A stretch of 11,667 nt of DNA from Alphaproteobacteria bacterium (GCA_022600235.1 JAHZKS010000096.1:1-11667), one strand, 5' to 3'. Counted from the first letter of the stretch, positions 1-8,247 are shown. Notes: generated by a model from the letters alone, not told the origin. Numbers and translations: made by a program.

Positions 1-582
1 AGGGATAAGACTCAGAAGGGTTGTAAAAACATTAGAGTAAAATATCATACTCATCGTAGATTCATCTGAAACAAACTTCTTATTTATTACATCTAAAGAT
101 GCAAACATAAATGCACTCAGCAGAAGAGATAGAGACACTATATTAAAGTCAGAAGAAACAGGGTTCATTGCTAATATTATACCTACAAATCCAAGCAAAG
201 TAGCAGATAAACGGAAAATATTAAATTTCTCTTTGAGGAATATCACAGCCAACACCGCAACAAATATAGGTATTGTAAAATTAATAGTAGTAGCAAGAGC
301 GATTTTTACTACGTTTAACCCAGTACACCAAAAAGATATTCCCAGAAACAGCAATGCCCCTCTAATAAAATGCAGAGAAATTCTTTTAGTTACAAAAGAA
401 GATCGGTTTATATATAGCCATGGCATTAAAAGAATGGTCGCAAAAAGAAACCGAAGAAATACTACCTGATAAGGATGAATAGTAGATCCAAGATATTTCA
501 TCAACACATCACCAGAACTACTAATAAACAAACTTAGTATAAACCACAAAGCTCCTTTTAAGTATTTAGCATCATATTGCAT
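1..582 (-). CDS. EamA/DMT-family transporter, 3' end missing
   Basis: This is an inner-membrane permease of the drug/metabolite transporter superfamily (EamA type). The reading frame is open from an ATG at 582 to the left edge, giving 194 residues with no stop, so the second half of the usual ~290-residue protein lies outside the window. The visible part alternates hydrophobic helices with short basic loops and covers the first EamA repeat: a first helix ending in the GDVLMKYLG segment, an RFLFATILL helix, a helix leading into FLKEKF, then LLGFVGIILAMNP. The FLKEKF-to-GFVGIILAM arrangement is characteristic of EamA proteins. The start is supported by AGGAG six bases upstream and overlaps the 3' end of the pgi gene by 11 bases, so it is probably cotranscribed. 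The substrate cannot be read from sequence. Relatives export metabolites or, in rickettsiae, import S-adenosylmethionine, but nothing here singles out a substrate. Confidence 0.85.
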   Translation of the reverse strand, partial: MQYDAKYLKGALWFILSLFISSSGDVLMKYLGSTIHPYQVVFLRFLFATILLMPWLYINRSSFVTKRISLHFIRGALLFLGISFWCTGLNVVKIALATTINFTIPIFVAVLAVIFLKEKFNIFRLSATLLGFVGIILAMNPVSSDFNIVSLSLLLSAFMFASLDVINKKFVSDESTMSMIFYSNVFTTLLSLIP

Positions 583-1807
583 TCTTTGCTCCTATATAAG
601 ACTTGAAATTTTTCTTTATATTCTCAACTGCAGGCTGACCAAACGGGTTTATATCATTTATATAAGCAAATAATATAACTTCTAGCATAGTTCCCATCAT
701 AAATTCAGCTATAAATTCTTCATCTATTTTTTTGGTATTTATTATTCTCAGATTTTTATTATGTTCTTTTAATTCAACAATAGATAAATTCATTTGAGCA
801 TCCATGACATCATTCAACGAAGCACCATATAAATAATCTACACCGTAGCTCTTCTCAGCATCTCTATTTATGACAAATTCACCTGAATTTTTACTTTTCT
901 TTGATGAAATAATAGTAAAAAATTTATCATCTGGACCATCAAGATAAAGCTGAAGTTGACTATGGTGGTCTACAATACCTCTTGAAGTAATTGGAGTGAT
1001 ACCCTTAGAATCTTTCCCCAAGCTTTCAGCAATTAACTGTCTTACCCAAAGATTTATCCCTTCAAACCTATCACCATAACTTATAAAAACGTTATTAGTA
1101 AATTTTTTACTCATATCATTATTATAAGATGCTCCTTTCATCACCCAAGAATCATTCTTAATCAGCTCTCTAAAATATTGATTAGCGTAATAGACTATCT
1201 TTTTTACATCGAAACCAGCAACTGCAGCAGGAAGCAAACCAACCGAAGTAAAGACAGCATATCTTCCTCCTATATTATCGTGCTCTATTAAAGTTCCTCC
1301 AATGTCTTTAGCAATTAAATAAATAGGGCTCTCTTTAAATTCAGTAATAAAATAAAAATGCTCAGCAATACTTGAATTCTTAATATTATTGCCAAACCAC
1401 TTTCTCATGTACATCAACAGAGTTATAATCTCTACAGTATTACCCGACTTGCTAATAGCAAGAACACAAGTGTCCTCTGGCTGCATTTTCTTTAATGCCC
1501 TATCAACGCAATACTGATCAACATTAGAAAGGAATTCTACATTGAGTTCGGTATCACCTAAAGCAAAGAATATTTTTGGTATAGATTCAGAAGCACCTGT
1601 GCCAAGTATGACAAGATTCGTAAATTTCTTCTTGATATTTTTAGCTATATCTTGAACCCTTTCTATTTCTTCTTCCGTTTCGTTTGATAATAGTAAAGGA
1701 ATATTCTCAGCATCAGAAAATATACTCTTTCTAGCTGACTCAACATCATCCAGGTATTTTTGTTCAATCTCTTGAGACAGAATAAAGTTTTGGCTGATTA
1801 CGGTCAT
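572..1807 (-). CDS. pgi: Glucose-6-phosphate isomerase, compact form
   Basis: This enzyme interconverts glucose-6-phosphate and fructose-6-phosphate in the cytosol, linking glycolysis/gluconeogenesis with amino-sugar synthesis. The 411 residues hold two SIS-type sugar-phosphate domains. Visible elements are the GTGASE loop (69-74), the phosphate-binding ISKSGNT loop (118-124), the NIGGRYAVFTSVGLLP block (178-193), the LIAESLGKDSKGITP block with probable catalytic Glu261 (259-272), DHHSQ with probable catalytic His282, and the C-terminal NPFGQPAVENIKK block with Lys398 as the likely catalytic lysine. At 411 residues it is shorter than the ~550-residue enterobacterial enzyme and somewhat shorter than the ~450-residue Bacillus type, yet all the core blocks are present, so I read it as compact rather than truncated. 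The ATG lies 2 bases after the stop of the flavoprotein gene upstream, which implies one transcript. A bifunctional phosphoglucose/phosphomannose isomerase is less likely given the QPAVE block. Confidence 0.92.
   Translation of the reverse strand: MTVISQNFILSQEIEQKYLDDVESARKSIFSDAENIPLLLSNETEEEIERVQDIAKNIKKKFTNLVILGTGASESIPKIFFALGDTELNVEFLSNVDQYCVDRALKKMQPEDTCVLAISKSGNTVEIITLLMYMRKWFGNNIKNSSIAEHFYFITEFKESPIYLIAKDIGGTLIEHDNIGGRYAVFTSVGLLPAAVAGFDVKKIVYYANQYFRELIKNDSWVMKGASYNNDMSKKFTNNVFISYGDRFEGINLWVRQLIAESLGKDSKGITPITSRGIVDHHSQLQLYLDGPDDKFFTIISSKKSKNSGEFVINRDAEKSYGVDYLYGASLNDVMDAQMNLSIVELKEHNKNLRIINTKKIDEEFIAEFMMGTMLEVILFAYINDINPFGQPAVENIKKNFKSYIGAKNAI
589..593 (-). promoter_or_regulatory. Ribosome binding site of the EamA transporter gene
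   Basis: AGGAG on the minus strand lies six bases before the ATG at 582, inside the last codons of the isomerase gene. It fixes the transporter start despite the 11-base overlap. It is one of the few clear Shine-Dalgarno sequences in this window. Confidence 0.6.
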
Positions 1808-1809
1808 TT

Positions 1810-3216
1810 CTAATATCCAGTAATAATTCTATCGACCAATTCTTTTACTGTAGGAATAAAACCATTTGCATAAAAAGGATCTGTAGCAAATCTATAAGCA
1901 TTATGCCCAGAAAACATTAATTGATTATCTACATCACCTTCACGAACAATATGGGTTAAAGTTTTTTGTATACAAAAACTTCTAGGATCAGCTTTTCTTC
2001 CAGTATTAAAATCTTCTTTATCTCTCCAATTACTAAATTTACAAGCACTCAAACAACCCATACAATCTATCTGATCTTTTGTAATTGCGTTTGCTTTTTC
2101 TGGAGTAACAAAAATTACAGTAGAATCAGGAGTCTTCATGAGCTCTGTAAAACCTTTATTCTTCCACCCCTCTGCCTTAAGTGCATCATCTTTAGTGATA
2201 TATATTAAACGACCTCTTTGGCCAAAAGGAATCCCTATAACCATACCTTTTTCAGAATCTTCTTTCATTGCATAAGGTATCTGCCTTTTGCTCCTATCAT
2301 CTAGTTCTTGAATAAAATTATTTTTTACTGCAGAAGAATAAAAGCCTGTAGGGCTAAATCTATTTAAGAACACATCTCCTTCTTTCAAAGTCATTAACTT
2401 CTGTTTCCATTCATCCAGAACGGGGCTTTCTTTAGTAATAATAGGTCTTGTACCAAACTGAAAAGCTATTTTACCAATTTCTTTATTGTTAAGCCAATGC
2501 TCCCATTCTTTTATGTGCCACACACCACCTGCCATAATAATTGGAACTTCCTGCAAATTCACTTCATTCATGAATTTTCTTAACTCTACTACTCTTTGAT
2601 AAGGGTCTTGAAATACTTCAGGATCTTCACTATTAGATAAACCGTTATGTCCACCTGCTTTCCACGGGTCTTCATAAACAACACCTCCTAGTAGAGAAGA
2701 AAAGTCTTTATAACTTCTTTTCCATAGAGCTCTAAATGCTCTCATAGAGGAGACTATAGGATAGTAATACACATTATATCTAGCAGAAATCTCTGACAGC
2801 TTATATGGCATTCCTGCACCACATGTTATTCCATGGATCAACCCTTTTGCTCCTTCTAAAATACCTTCTAAAATCCTCTGGGCACCTCCCATTTCCCATA
2901 ATATATTCATATGTATTGGACCTTTACCACCCGAGATATCATGTGCTATTTTAGCTTGAGCAATACCTCCTTCAATTCCAGCTGCCACTAATTCTTCGTG
3001 ACGCTCTCGTCTAGTTTTGCCATGATAAACTATTTGCTTCTTCTCATTATTCTCGTCGTAACTCTCAGCATTTGCACCCGAAAAAGTACCAACCGCATTA
3101 GCAGCAGCAAAAGCACCAGATGAAACACCAGAACTTACTCCTATACCTTTACCTCCCTCGATAACAGGCAGAACTTCCTTACCAGAAATTTTGATAGAAT
3201 TTAAATTAAAAGACAT
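1810..3216 (-). CDS. Nitronate monooxygenase-like FMN protein with Cys-rich tail
   Basis: This is a flavin-dependent TIM-barrel protein of the nitronate monooxygenase/2-nitropropane dioxygenase family, expected in the cytosol. The N-terminal 25-54 segment is small-residue rich (GIGVSSG, VGTFSGANAESYD), as in a long alphaproteobacterial subgroup. Barrel features include MNILWEMGG (103-111), ITCGAGMP (130-137), the KAGGHNG loop (186-192) whose His190 aligns with the family's catalytic histidine, PIIMAGGVWH, and FQFGTRPI, which resembles the FMN-phosphate loop. After residue 340 the protein extends beyond a minimal enzyme and has C385, C388, C392 and C415 in a Cx2Cx3Cx22C pattern that could hold a metal or Fe-S cluster (inference). 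At 468 residues it is longer than the ~330-residue classical enzymes. FabK and PfaD enoyl reductases belong to the same superfamily, so oxidation of nitronates should not be assumed; the true substrate is unknown. It is first in a likely flavoprotein-pgi-transporter transcript, after a 102-base gap. No clear ribosome binding site precedes the ATG. Confidence 0.85.
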   Translation of the reverse strand: MSFNLNSIKISGKEVLPVIEGGKGIGVSSGVSSGAFAAANAVGTFSGANAESYDENNEKKQIVYHGKTRRERHEELVAAGIEGGIAQAKIAHDISGGKGPIHMNILWEMGGAQRILEGILEGAKGLIHGITCGAGMPYKLSEISARYNVYYYPIVSSMRAFRALWKRSYKDFSSLLGGVVYEDPWKAGGHNGLSNSEDPEVFQDPYQRVVELRKFMNEVNLQEVPIIMAGGVWHIKEWEHWLNNKEIGKIAFQFGTRPIITKESPVLDEWKQKLMTLKEGDVFLNRFSPTGFYSSAVKNNFIQELDDRSKRQIPYAMKEDSEKGMVIGIPFGQRGRLIYITKDDALKAEGWKNKGFTELMKTPDSTVIFVTPEKANAITKDQIDCMGCLSACKFSNWRDKEDFNTGRKADPRSFCIQKTLTHIVREGDVDNQLMFSGHNAYRFATDPFYANGFIPTVKELVDRIITGY

Positions 3217-3240
3217 AATATATTTAATAGATTAAAGGAC

Positions 3241-3269
3241 ACTATATATATTTATTCTAACTTTTTCTA
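3241..3269 (-). promoter_or_regulatory. Candidate sigma-70 promoter for the flavoprotein-pgi transcript
   Basis: On the minus strand TAGAAA (3264-3269, four of six matches to TTGACA) is followed after exactly 17 bases by TATAGT (3241-3246), close to the TATAAT consensus. It would start a transcript roughly 18-20 bases before the ATG at 3216. The rest of the 3217-3318 gap is AT-rich and holds no gene. In sequence this rich in A and T, such matches arise easily by chance. Confidence 0.3.
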
Positions 3270-3318
3270 GTATTTTATTGAGTTAATCAAGGATAGATAC
3301 ACTAAGTGATCTAAGGGC

Positions 3319-4128
3319 TTATTTTGCATCAAATTCATGAGTTTCCGACCTTGCTGGAGCAGTAACAGAGTGTGCATCAATAAAAACTACAACTGCCCAT
3401 CTCGCATATGGCTTTCCAATAATTTTATCATTTGTCTGCACAACGTCATGCCAACCGGGTTTATATTCATCACTATCTATGATCTTTTTATGGTTTCTAG
3501 ACAACATAAAAATTGCATTTTTATCTTTATGGTTAATCGTTTTTAGATCATTCGGATTACTTCCTATTCTAAGACCAGGCCCACTCTCAGCAAGAGCTAA
3601 AGTCATTGCTCCTGCATCAAAGTGAGGCTTCGCTAAATGCTTACCGGACTCACCCCAATGATATTCTAAAAAACGAAGAAGAATATGAGGGTATTTTGTA
3701 TTGAATATTTTATTAGTGCACCCAGGAAACTCCACTTCAAATTTCTGCATAATATCTCTAATAGCACAAGATGCCACATTCCAAATTTCATTTGCCTGAA
3801 TCATAAATTTTTTAACCACAGGCTCTTTATCTAAAAACTCTCCATATTTTTCTATAATTGCGGGATGAAAATGAAAAAACTCTTTATCATCATTATAAAT
3901 ATGATCTTCTGCTTTCCTAGATCTGAAACCAACATCCCCTCTACGGTGATTAGGAGCGATGGTAAAATCAATTTTATTCTTCGTAGCATCATCAAGAGTT
4001 AAGAACTCTTTAAAAGCATCCATTGCATCTGAAATTTTATCATATGAAATAGAAAAAGGAATATTACAAAAATAGTTCTTCTTTAGTTCTGCTAATATTT
4101 TTTCCTGGACAATATTTTGGCTCATCAT
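3319..4128 (-). CDS. 2-oxoglutarate/Fe(II)-dependent oxygenase-like protein
   Basis: This is a predicted cytosolic non-haem iron dioxygenase of the isopenicillin-N-synthase-like (jelly-roll) type; the substrate is unknown. With the start at 4128 it has 269 residues. The iron-binding facial triad appears as His169 and Asp171 in KPHFDAG and His253 in DAHSVTAPARS, with Arg260 placed to hold the 2-oxoglutarate carboxylate. The region between them (MTLALAESGPGLRIG) resembles the 'T.L.....GL.v' segment of this superfamily. The N-terminal ~100 residues are helical and end in an aromatic/His-rich stretch (FFHFHP). I prefer the ATG at 4128 to a TTG at 4140, because GGAGG lies five bases upstream and the TTG would put that site inside the gene. 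A second ATG at 4125, eight bases from GGAGG, is also possible. The start overlaps the polA stop as ATGA, so translation is probably coupled to polA. Small-molecule hydroxylation, desaturation or protein/tRNA modification are all possible; nothing here decides. Confidence 0.8.
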   Translation of the reverse strand: MMSQNIVQEKILAELKKNYFCNIPFSISYDKISDAMDAFKEFLTLDDATKNKIDFTIAPNHRRGDVGFRSRKAEDHIYNDDKEFFHFHPAIIEKYGEFLDKEPVVKKFMIQANEIWNVASCAIRDIMQKFEVEFPGCTNKIFNTKYPHILLRFLEYHWGESGKHLAKPHFDAGAMTLALAESGPGLRIGSNPNDLKTINHKDKNAIFMLSRNHKKIIDSDEYKPGWHDVVQTNDKIIGKPYARWAVVVFIDAHSVTAPARSETHEFDAK

Positions 4129-6881
4129 ACTTTCCTCCAATTATCTCCTATACTCACATTCACAATTAAAGGAACTGAAAGTTCTGCAGAACTTTCCATA
4201 GTATTTTGCAAAACTTGAGCAACCTCTTCAACTTCAGAATCTTTTACTTCAAAAAGCAATTCGTCGTGCACCTGCAACATCATCTTACATTCCCATTTTG
4301 ATTTTTCTAGAACATTCGACACATCTACCATAGACTTTCTCATTATGTCAGAGCTACTCCCCTGGATAGGAAAATTAATTGCAGCTCTTTCTGAGAAAGA
4401 TCTAGTATTAGGGTCTTTTGCATTAATACCATTGATATAACATCGTCGTTTCATAATAGTTTCTACGTACCCATGCTTTCTTGCAAAACTTTTTGAATCT
4501 TCCATAAAACTTAGAATTTCTGGATATCTTTCAAAATATTTATTTATATATTCGGAAGCTTCAGTTCTAGATATTCCTATGTTTTTTGCTAAACCGAACC
4601 CGCTAATACCATAAATAATACCAAAATTAATTGCTTTAGCTTTATTTCTGAGGGATTTATCAACATCTTCTGTTTTAACTCCAAATATTTCTCCTGCAGT
4701 AACGGAATGAATATCTAAATCTTTACGGAATGCTTCCTTAAGAGATAGAACATTTGCTATAGCAGCAACTATTCGGAGTTCCACCTGTGAATAATCCAGA
4801 GCCAAAATTTTATACCCCTGGCGCGCTACAAATGCAGATCTTATCTCATCTGCAAAATCTCCTCTTACCGGTATGTTTTGTAGATTTGGTTCTGTAGAAC
4901 TAAATCTACCCGTAGAAGTTAAAGCCAAAGAGAAATTAGAATGAATCCTCTCTCCTGAGTCACTATCTTCGATGTGATTCACTAACGCTGCAGTATACGT
5001 AGATTTAACTTTAGAAAGTCTTCTCCAACGTATCAACAAATCTGCTATAGTGTGACCTTCTTGCTGCAACTGCTCTAGAGTTTCAGCACTCGTGCTATAT
5101 ACCCCAGATTTTTTAGATTTTTTATGTGGGTCAATCCCCATCTGATTAAATAAAACATCTGCCATTTGCTGAGATGAAGAAATATTAAATTCAGTTCCAG
5201 CAAGTTTATATATCTCTTTTGATATAGATTTTATTTCTTTCTCTAAAGATTCTTCTAGCTGGAGCAAAATCTCTTTCTTTACCATAAAACCGTTTCTTTC
5301 CATTTCGTAAACTACTTTAGATAATGGTAAATCTACTCTTTTATAGAAAGAATAAGCTCCAGCCTCTAACATTCTTTCCTTAATCTCTTCATAAGACTTG
5401 CTAACAAGATATGCCTTTTTAGATACATAAATTCCTAATTCTCTTTTATCTAGCTTCTCTAGATTCTCTCTTGACTTTGTTATGCCAGATACAACAATTT
5501 CATCTTGCTCTTCTAAGAAAAAATCAATCAATTTATAGAAATCTGTATTGCTTCTGCCTGAACCTAAATCATATGCCATAAGCATAATATCTTCAAAAGA
5601 TCTCGGTGATATGTTGCTGATAGATTCAGATATCAAATGTTGCGCAAGCTTATAGTCCCAAACTATCTTTGTTATAGAAGAATCTTCCAAAATATTTTTT
5701 AAAGACTCTATAAATTCATCAAAAAATATTTTCTCTTTAGAATCTACGTGATCTAATAGCGATGTTTGAGATGATTTTTTACTTCTTATCAGTGCATAAT
5801 AACTAAATTTTCCTATATTGAATGATACACTATGAATATCTTCGGAGCTTCTTACCTTGTCTCTATTAATGAAATTTGGTTGGAAATAAATACCTATCTC
5901 ACCTTGATATAATGCAAGAGGGTATAATTTTTTTACATCTTCAATCGAACTTAAGATTCTAACTGCAGATGAATCAAATAATAATTCTTTATTTGATTGA
6001 GAAATAGAGTCATCTACACCAAACATTTTTTTTGCACGAGAAATTAAGGTTCTGAAACCTTGCCCATCTAGAAAATCTAAAAGACTTTTAGATTCTATTG
6101 GTTTTGATTTGAGTAGCTCAAAATCTATTCCCAAATCCATATCTTTATGCAGAGAAACTAACTCACGAGATAATTTTACTATATCTCTACTATTTTCAAG
6201 AGACTCCCTGCGCTTTGGTTGTTTAATCTCAGAGAGATTCTCAAATACACTATCAAGATCTCCAAATCTATTTAATAACTCAGCGGCTGTCTTAGGCCCA
6301 ATCCCTGGAACACCAGGAATATTATCAGATGTATCTCCCACTAAAGCCAAAAGATCTCGGATTTTCTCTGGAACCACCCCATATTTTTCTTCAACTTCTT
6401 TCGACCCGATAAGCCTCGATCTAATAGCATCATACATTTTCACATGCCCATTAACGAGTTGCATCAAATCTTTATCTGAAGACACTATCAGCACTTCTTC
6501 TTTCTTAACTTTTGAAATCTCAGCCAAAGTAGCGATTATATCATCTGCTTCATAACCTTCTCTTTCAAGAACATCTATGTTCAATGCTTGAGCAGCTTCT
6601 CTTACTAATGCAAATTGGGGAATTAAATCGTCTGGAGGCGGAGGCCTGTTTGCTTTATACTCTGGATATATTTTATGCCTTAGAGTCTTTTTTCCTGCAT
6701 CAAAAACAATTACAATATGTGTAGGATTCATCTCTGATAAAACTTTCATGACCATAGATGTAAATCCGTAGACAGCACCTACCGGGGTATCATCACTAGG
6801 CCTCGAAAGAGCAGGCATAGAATGGTAAGCTCTAAATAAAAAGCTATATCCATCTATTACTATCAATTTTTTTTCTGACAT
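4125..6881 (-). CDS. polA: DNA polymerase I, proofreading domain apparently inactive
   Basis: DNA polymerase I fills gaps and removes primers during replication and excision repair. The 918 residues have three parts. The 5' nuclease domain (1-290) is intact: Asp10, Asp61, the EADD block (111-114), SSDKDL (134-139) and GDTSDNIPG followed by the GIGPKTA helix-hairpin-helix. The middle region (about 300-515) occupies the place of the 3'-5' exonuclease fold, but the DxE of Exo I is replaced by an LYQGEIGIYF-like segment and the YxxxD of Exo III reads YVSKKA. Only the Exo II-like Asp409 in IVWDYKL remains, so proofreading is probably lost. The polymerase domain is complete: motif A DYSQVELR (Asp696), motif B Arg745, Lys749, Phe753 and Tyr757, and motif C HDE (872-874). 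A tyrosine at 757 predicts ordinary discrimination against dideoxynucleotides. The ATG lies one base after the glmU stop and the stop overlaps the oxygenase start. Confidence 0.97.
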   Translation of the reverse strand: MSEKKLIVIDGYSFLFRAYHSMPALSRPSDDTPVGAVYGFTSMVMKVLSEMNPTHIVIVFDAGKKTLRHKIYPEYKANRPPPPDDLIPQFALVREAAQALNIDVLEREGYEADDIIATLAEISKVKKEEVLIVSSDKDLMQLVNGHVKMYDAIRSRLIGSKEVEEKYGVVPEKIRDLLALVGDTSDNIPGVPGIGPKTAAELLNRFGDLDSVFENLSEIKQPKRRESLENSRDIVKLSRELVSLHKDMDLGIDFELLKSKPIESKSLLDFLDGQGFRTLISRAKKMFGVDDSISQSNKELLFDSSAVRILSSIEDVKKLYPLALYQGEIGIYFQPNFINRDKVRSSEDIHSVSFNIGKFSYYALIRSKKSSQTSLLDHVDSKEKIFFDEFIESLKNILEDSSITKIVWDYKLAQHLISESISNISPRSFEDIMLMAYDLGSGRSNTDFYKLIDFFLEEQDEIVVSGITKSRENLEKLDKRELGIYVSKKAYLVSKSYEEIKERMLEAGAYSFYKRVDLPLSKVVYEMERNGFMVKKEILLQLEESLEKEIKSISKEIYKLAGTEFNISSSQQMADVLFNQMGIDPHKKSKKSGVYSTSAETLEQLQQEGHTIADLLIRWRRLSKVKSTYTAALVNHIEDSDSGERIHSNFSLALTSTGRFSSTEPNLQNIPVRGDFADEIRSAFVARQGYKILALDYSQVELRIVAAIANVLSLKEAFRKDLDIHSVTAGEIFGVKTEDVDKSLRNKAKAINFGIIYGISGFGLAKNIGISRTEASEYINKYFERYPEILSFMEDSKSFARKHGYVETIMKRRCYINGINAKDPNTRSFSERAAINFPIQGSSSDIMRKSMVDVSNVLEKSKWECKMMLQVHDELLFEVKDSEVEEVAQVLQNTMESSAELSVPLIVNVSIGDNWRKV
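4134..4138 (-). promoter_or_regulatory. Ribosome binding site deciding the oxygenase start
   Basis: GGAGG on the minus strand, within the last codons of polA, lies five bases before the ATG at 4128 and eight before the ATG at 4125. It is the strongest Shine-Dalgarno match I saw in the window and argues against the upstream TTG at 4140 as the start. Confidence 0.6.
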
Positions 6882-6882
6882 T

Positions 6883-8247
6883 CTAAAGAGCTTTTCTGGC
6901 GTTCTTTTCTTCCTTTTTTACTTTCTTGTTTTTAATAGACTGGGCTTTATTAGGAAAGTTTTTTTGCTTAGATCTCGCAACAGATAGATCACCATCTGCT
7001 ACATCCTCTGTAATAACAGAACCAGCAGCAATCATTGAATTTGAACCTATATTAATAGGAGCAACTATTGATGAATTTGAACCTATAAAAGATCCCTCAC
7101 CTATTATAGTCTTATGTTTTGCGATACCATCATAATTACATGTTATAGTACCAGCTCCAATATTAACTTCAGAGCCTATTTCACTATCACCTATATATGA
7201 TAGATGGCTAATTTTCGTTCCTTTACATATATGAGAATTTTTTATCTCTACAAAATTACCTACCTTTGTATTCTCTTCTAAAACTGTTCCTGGTCTTAAA
7301 TTTGCAAATGGACCAACAGTAGCATCTTTACCCACAACCGTAGACTCTATGTGTGAGAATGATTTTATTACGGCTCCAGACTTTACCTCTACACCCAGAC
7401 CAAAAAAAACATTAGGATAGATAGTTACATCGTTTTCAATTTTAGTATCATGAGCAAAGTATATAGTCTCTGGGTCTATTAGAGTCACACCATTTTTGAT
7501 AAAATCTTCACGCATTTTTGTCTGTATTGCATACTCAGCTTCAGCTAGTTCTTGCCTGGTGTTCACAGCCAAAGCCTCTTCTTGCTCAACTGCAACATAA
7601 TGACACAACAACCCATCCTTACGAGCTATCTCTACTAAATCAGTCAAATAATACTCTTTCTTCGCATTATTATTCTTTACCTTAGAAATTAAATTTTTAG
7701 CATATTTCCCATTAATCAACATAACACCAGAGTTACATAACTCTATATCTCGTTCATTAACGTCACAATCTAGATATTCTACAATTTTTTCTAACTCACT
7801 TCCTTTATTCACCACAAGACGACCATACTCAGATTCTACATCAACGTTAAAACCTAACACTACTAATGCGCTTTTGCTGCTTGATTTTAATGTTTGTTTC
7901 ATTCTTTCGATTGTATCAGATGTCACGAAAGGAGTATCTCCATAAAGAACCAATATATCGTCATCATTTTTTACTAATGACATACCTATTTTTACTGCAT
8001 CTGCAGTGCCAAGTCTTTTTTCCTGGACAACACATCTGACAGAACTGTCCTCTGACCTAATATAATCTTCTAATTGTCCCATACGCGGACCAACTACTGC
8101 AATAGCATTACTTGTGCCTATATCTTTTGAAAGATCTAATATATGGCCAACCATTGACCTAGAAGCCACTTTATGCATTACTTTTGGAATAGAAGATTTC
8201 ATTCTACTCCCTTCACCTGCTGCCAAAATAATTGCTGAAAGATTCAT
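6883..8247 (-). CDS. glmU: Bifunctional UDP-GlcNAc pyrophosphorylase/GlcN-1-P acetyltransferase
   Basis: GlmU makes UDP-N-acetylglucosamine in two steps: acetyl-CoA-dependent acetylation of glucosamine-1-phosphate in the C-terminal domain, then uridylyl transfer from UTP in the N-terminal domain. The product feeds peptidoglycan and lipid A synthesis in the cytosol. At 454 residues it matches the ~456-residue E. coli protein. The N-terminal Rossmann domain has LAAGEGSRM (8-16), the substrate-binding Lys22, and LYGDTP with metal-binding Asp104; Asn229 lies in AVNTR. From about residue 255 there is a left-handed beta-helix of hexapeptide repeats, with the acetyltransferase residues Arg318 (LRPG), Lys336, His348, Tyr351 and Asn371 (CNYDG) in place. 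The last 20 residues form a lysine-rich tail (KKVKKEEK). It is the first gene of the glmU-polA-oxygenase block and is divergent from rmuC. No obvious ribosome binding site is seen. Upstream pathway genes (glmS, glmM) are not in the window. Confidence 0.97.
   Translation of the reverse strand: MNLSAIILAAGEGSRMKSSIPKVMHKVASRSMVGHILDLSKDIGTSNAIAVVGPRMGQLEDYIRSEDSSVRCVVQEKRLGTADAVKIGMSLVKNDDDILVLYGDTPFVTSDTIERMKQTLKSSSKSALVVLGFNVDVESEYGRLVVNKGSELEKIVEYLDCDVNERDIELCNSGVMLINGKYAKNLISKVKNNNAKKEYYLTDLVEIARKDGLLCHYVAVEQEEALAVNTRQELAEAEYAIQTKMREDFIKNGVTLIDPETIYFAHDTKIENDVTIYPNVFFGLGVEVKSGAVIKSFSHIESTVVGKDATVGPFANLRPGTVLEENTKVGNFVEIKNSHICKGTKISHLSYIGDSEIGSEVNIGAGTITCNYDGIAKHKTIIGEGSFIGSNSSIVAPINIGSNSMIAAGSVITEDVADGDLSVARSKQKNFPNKAQSIKNKKVKKEEKNARKAL

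Noticed and set aside
233..469. Plus-strand frame of 78 codons
   Set aside because: It lies antisense within the EamA transporter reading frame and resembles no protein I know.
4129..4140. Oxygenase start at TTG 4140 (extra residues MEES)
   Set aside because: The GGAGG ribosome binding site would then be inside the gene; ATG at 4128 or 4125 is correctly spaced.
6109..6555. Plus-strand frame of 148 codons
   Set aside because: It is a Ser-rich antisense frame over the 5' nuclease domain of polA with no ribosome binding site or domain, an ordinary shadow of the real gene.
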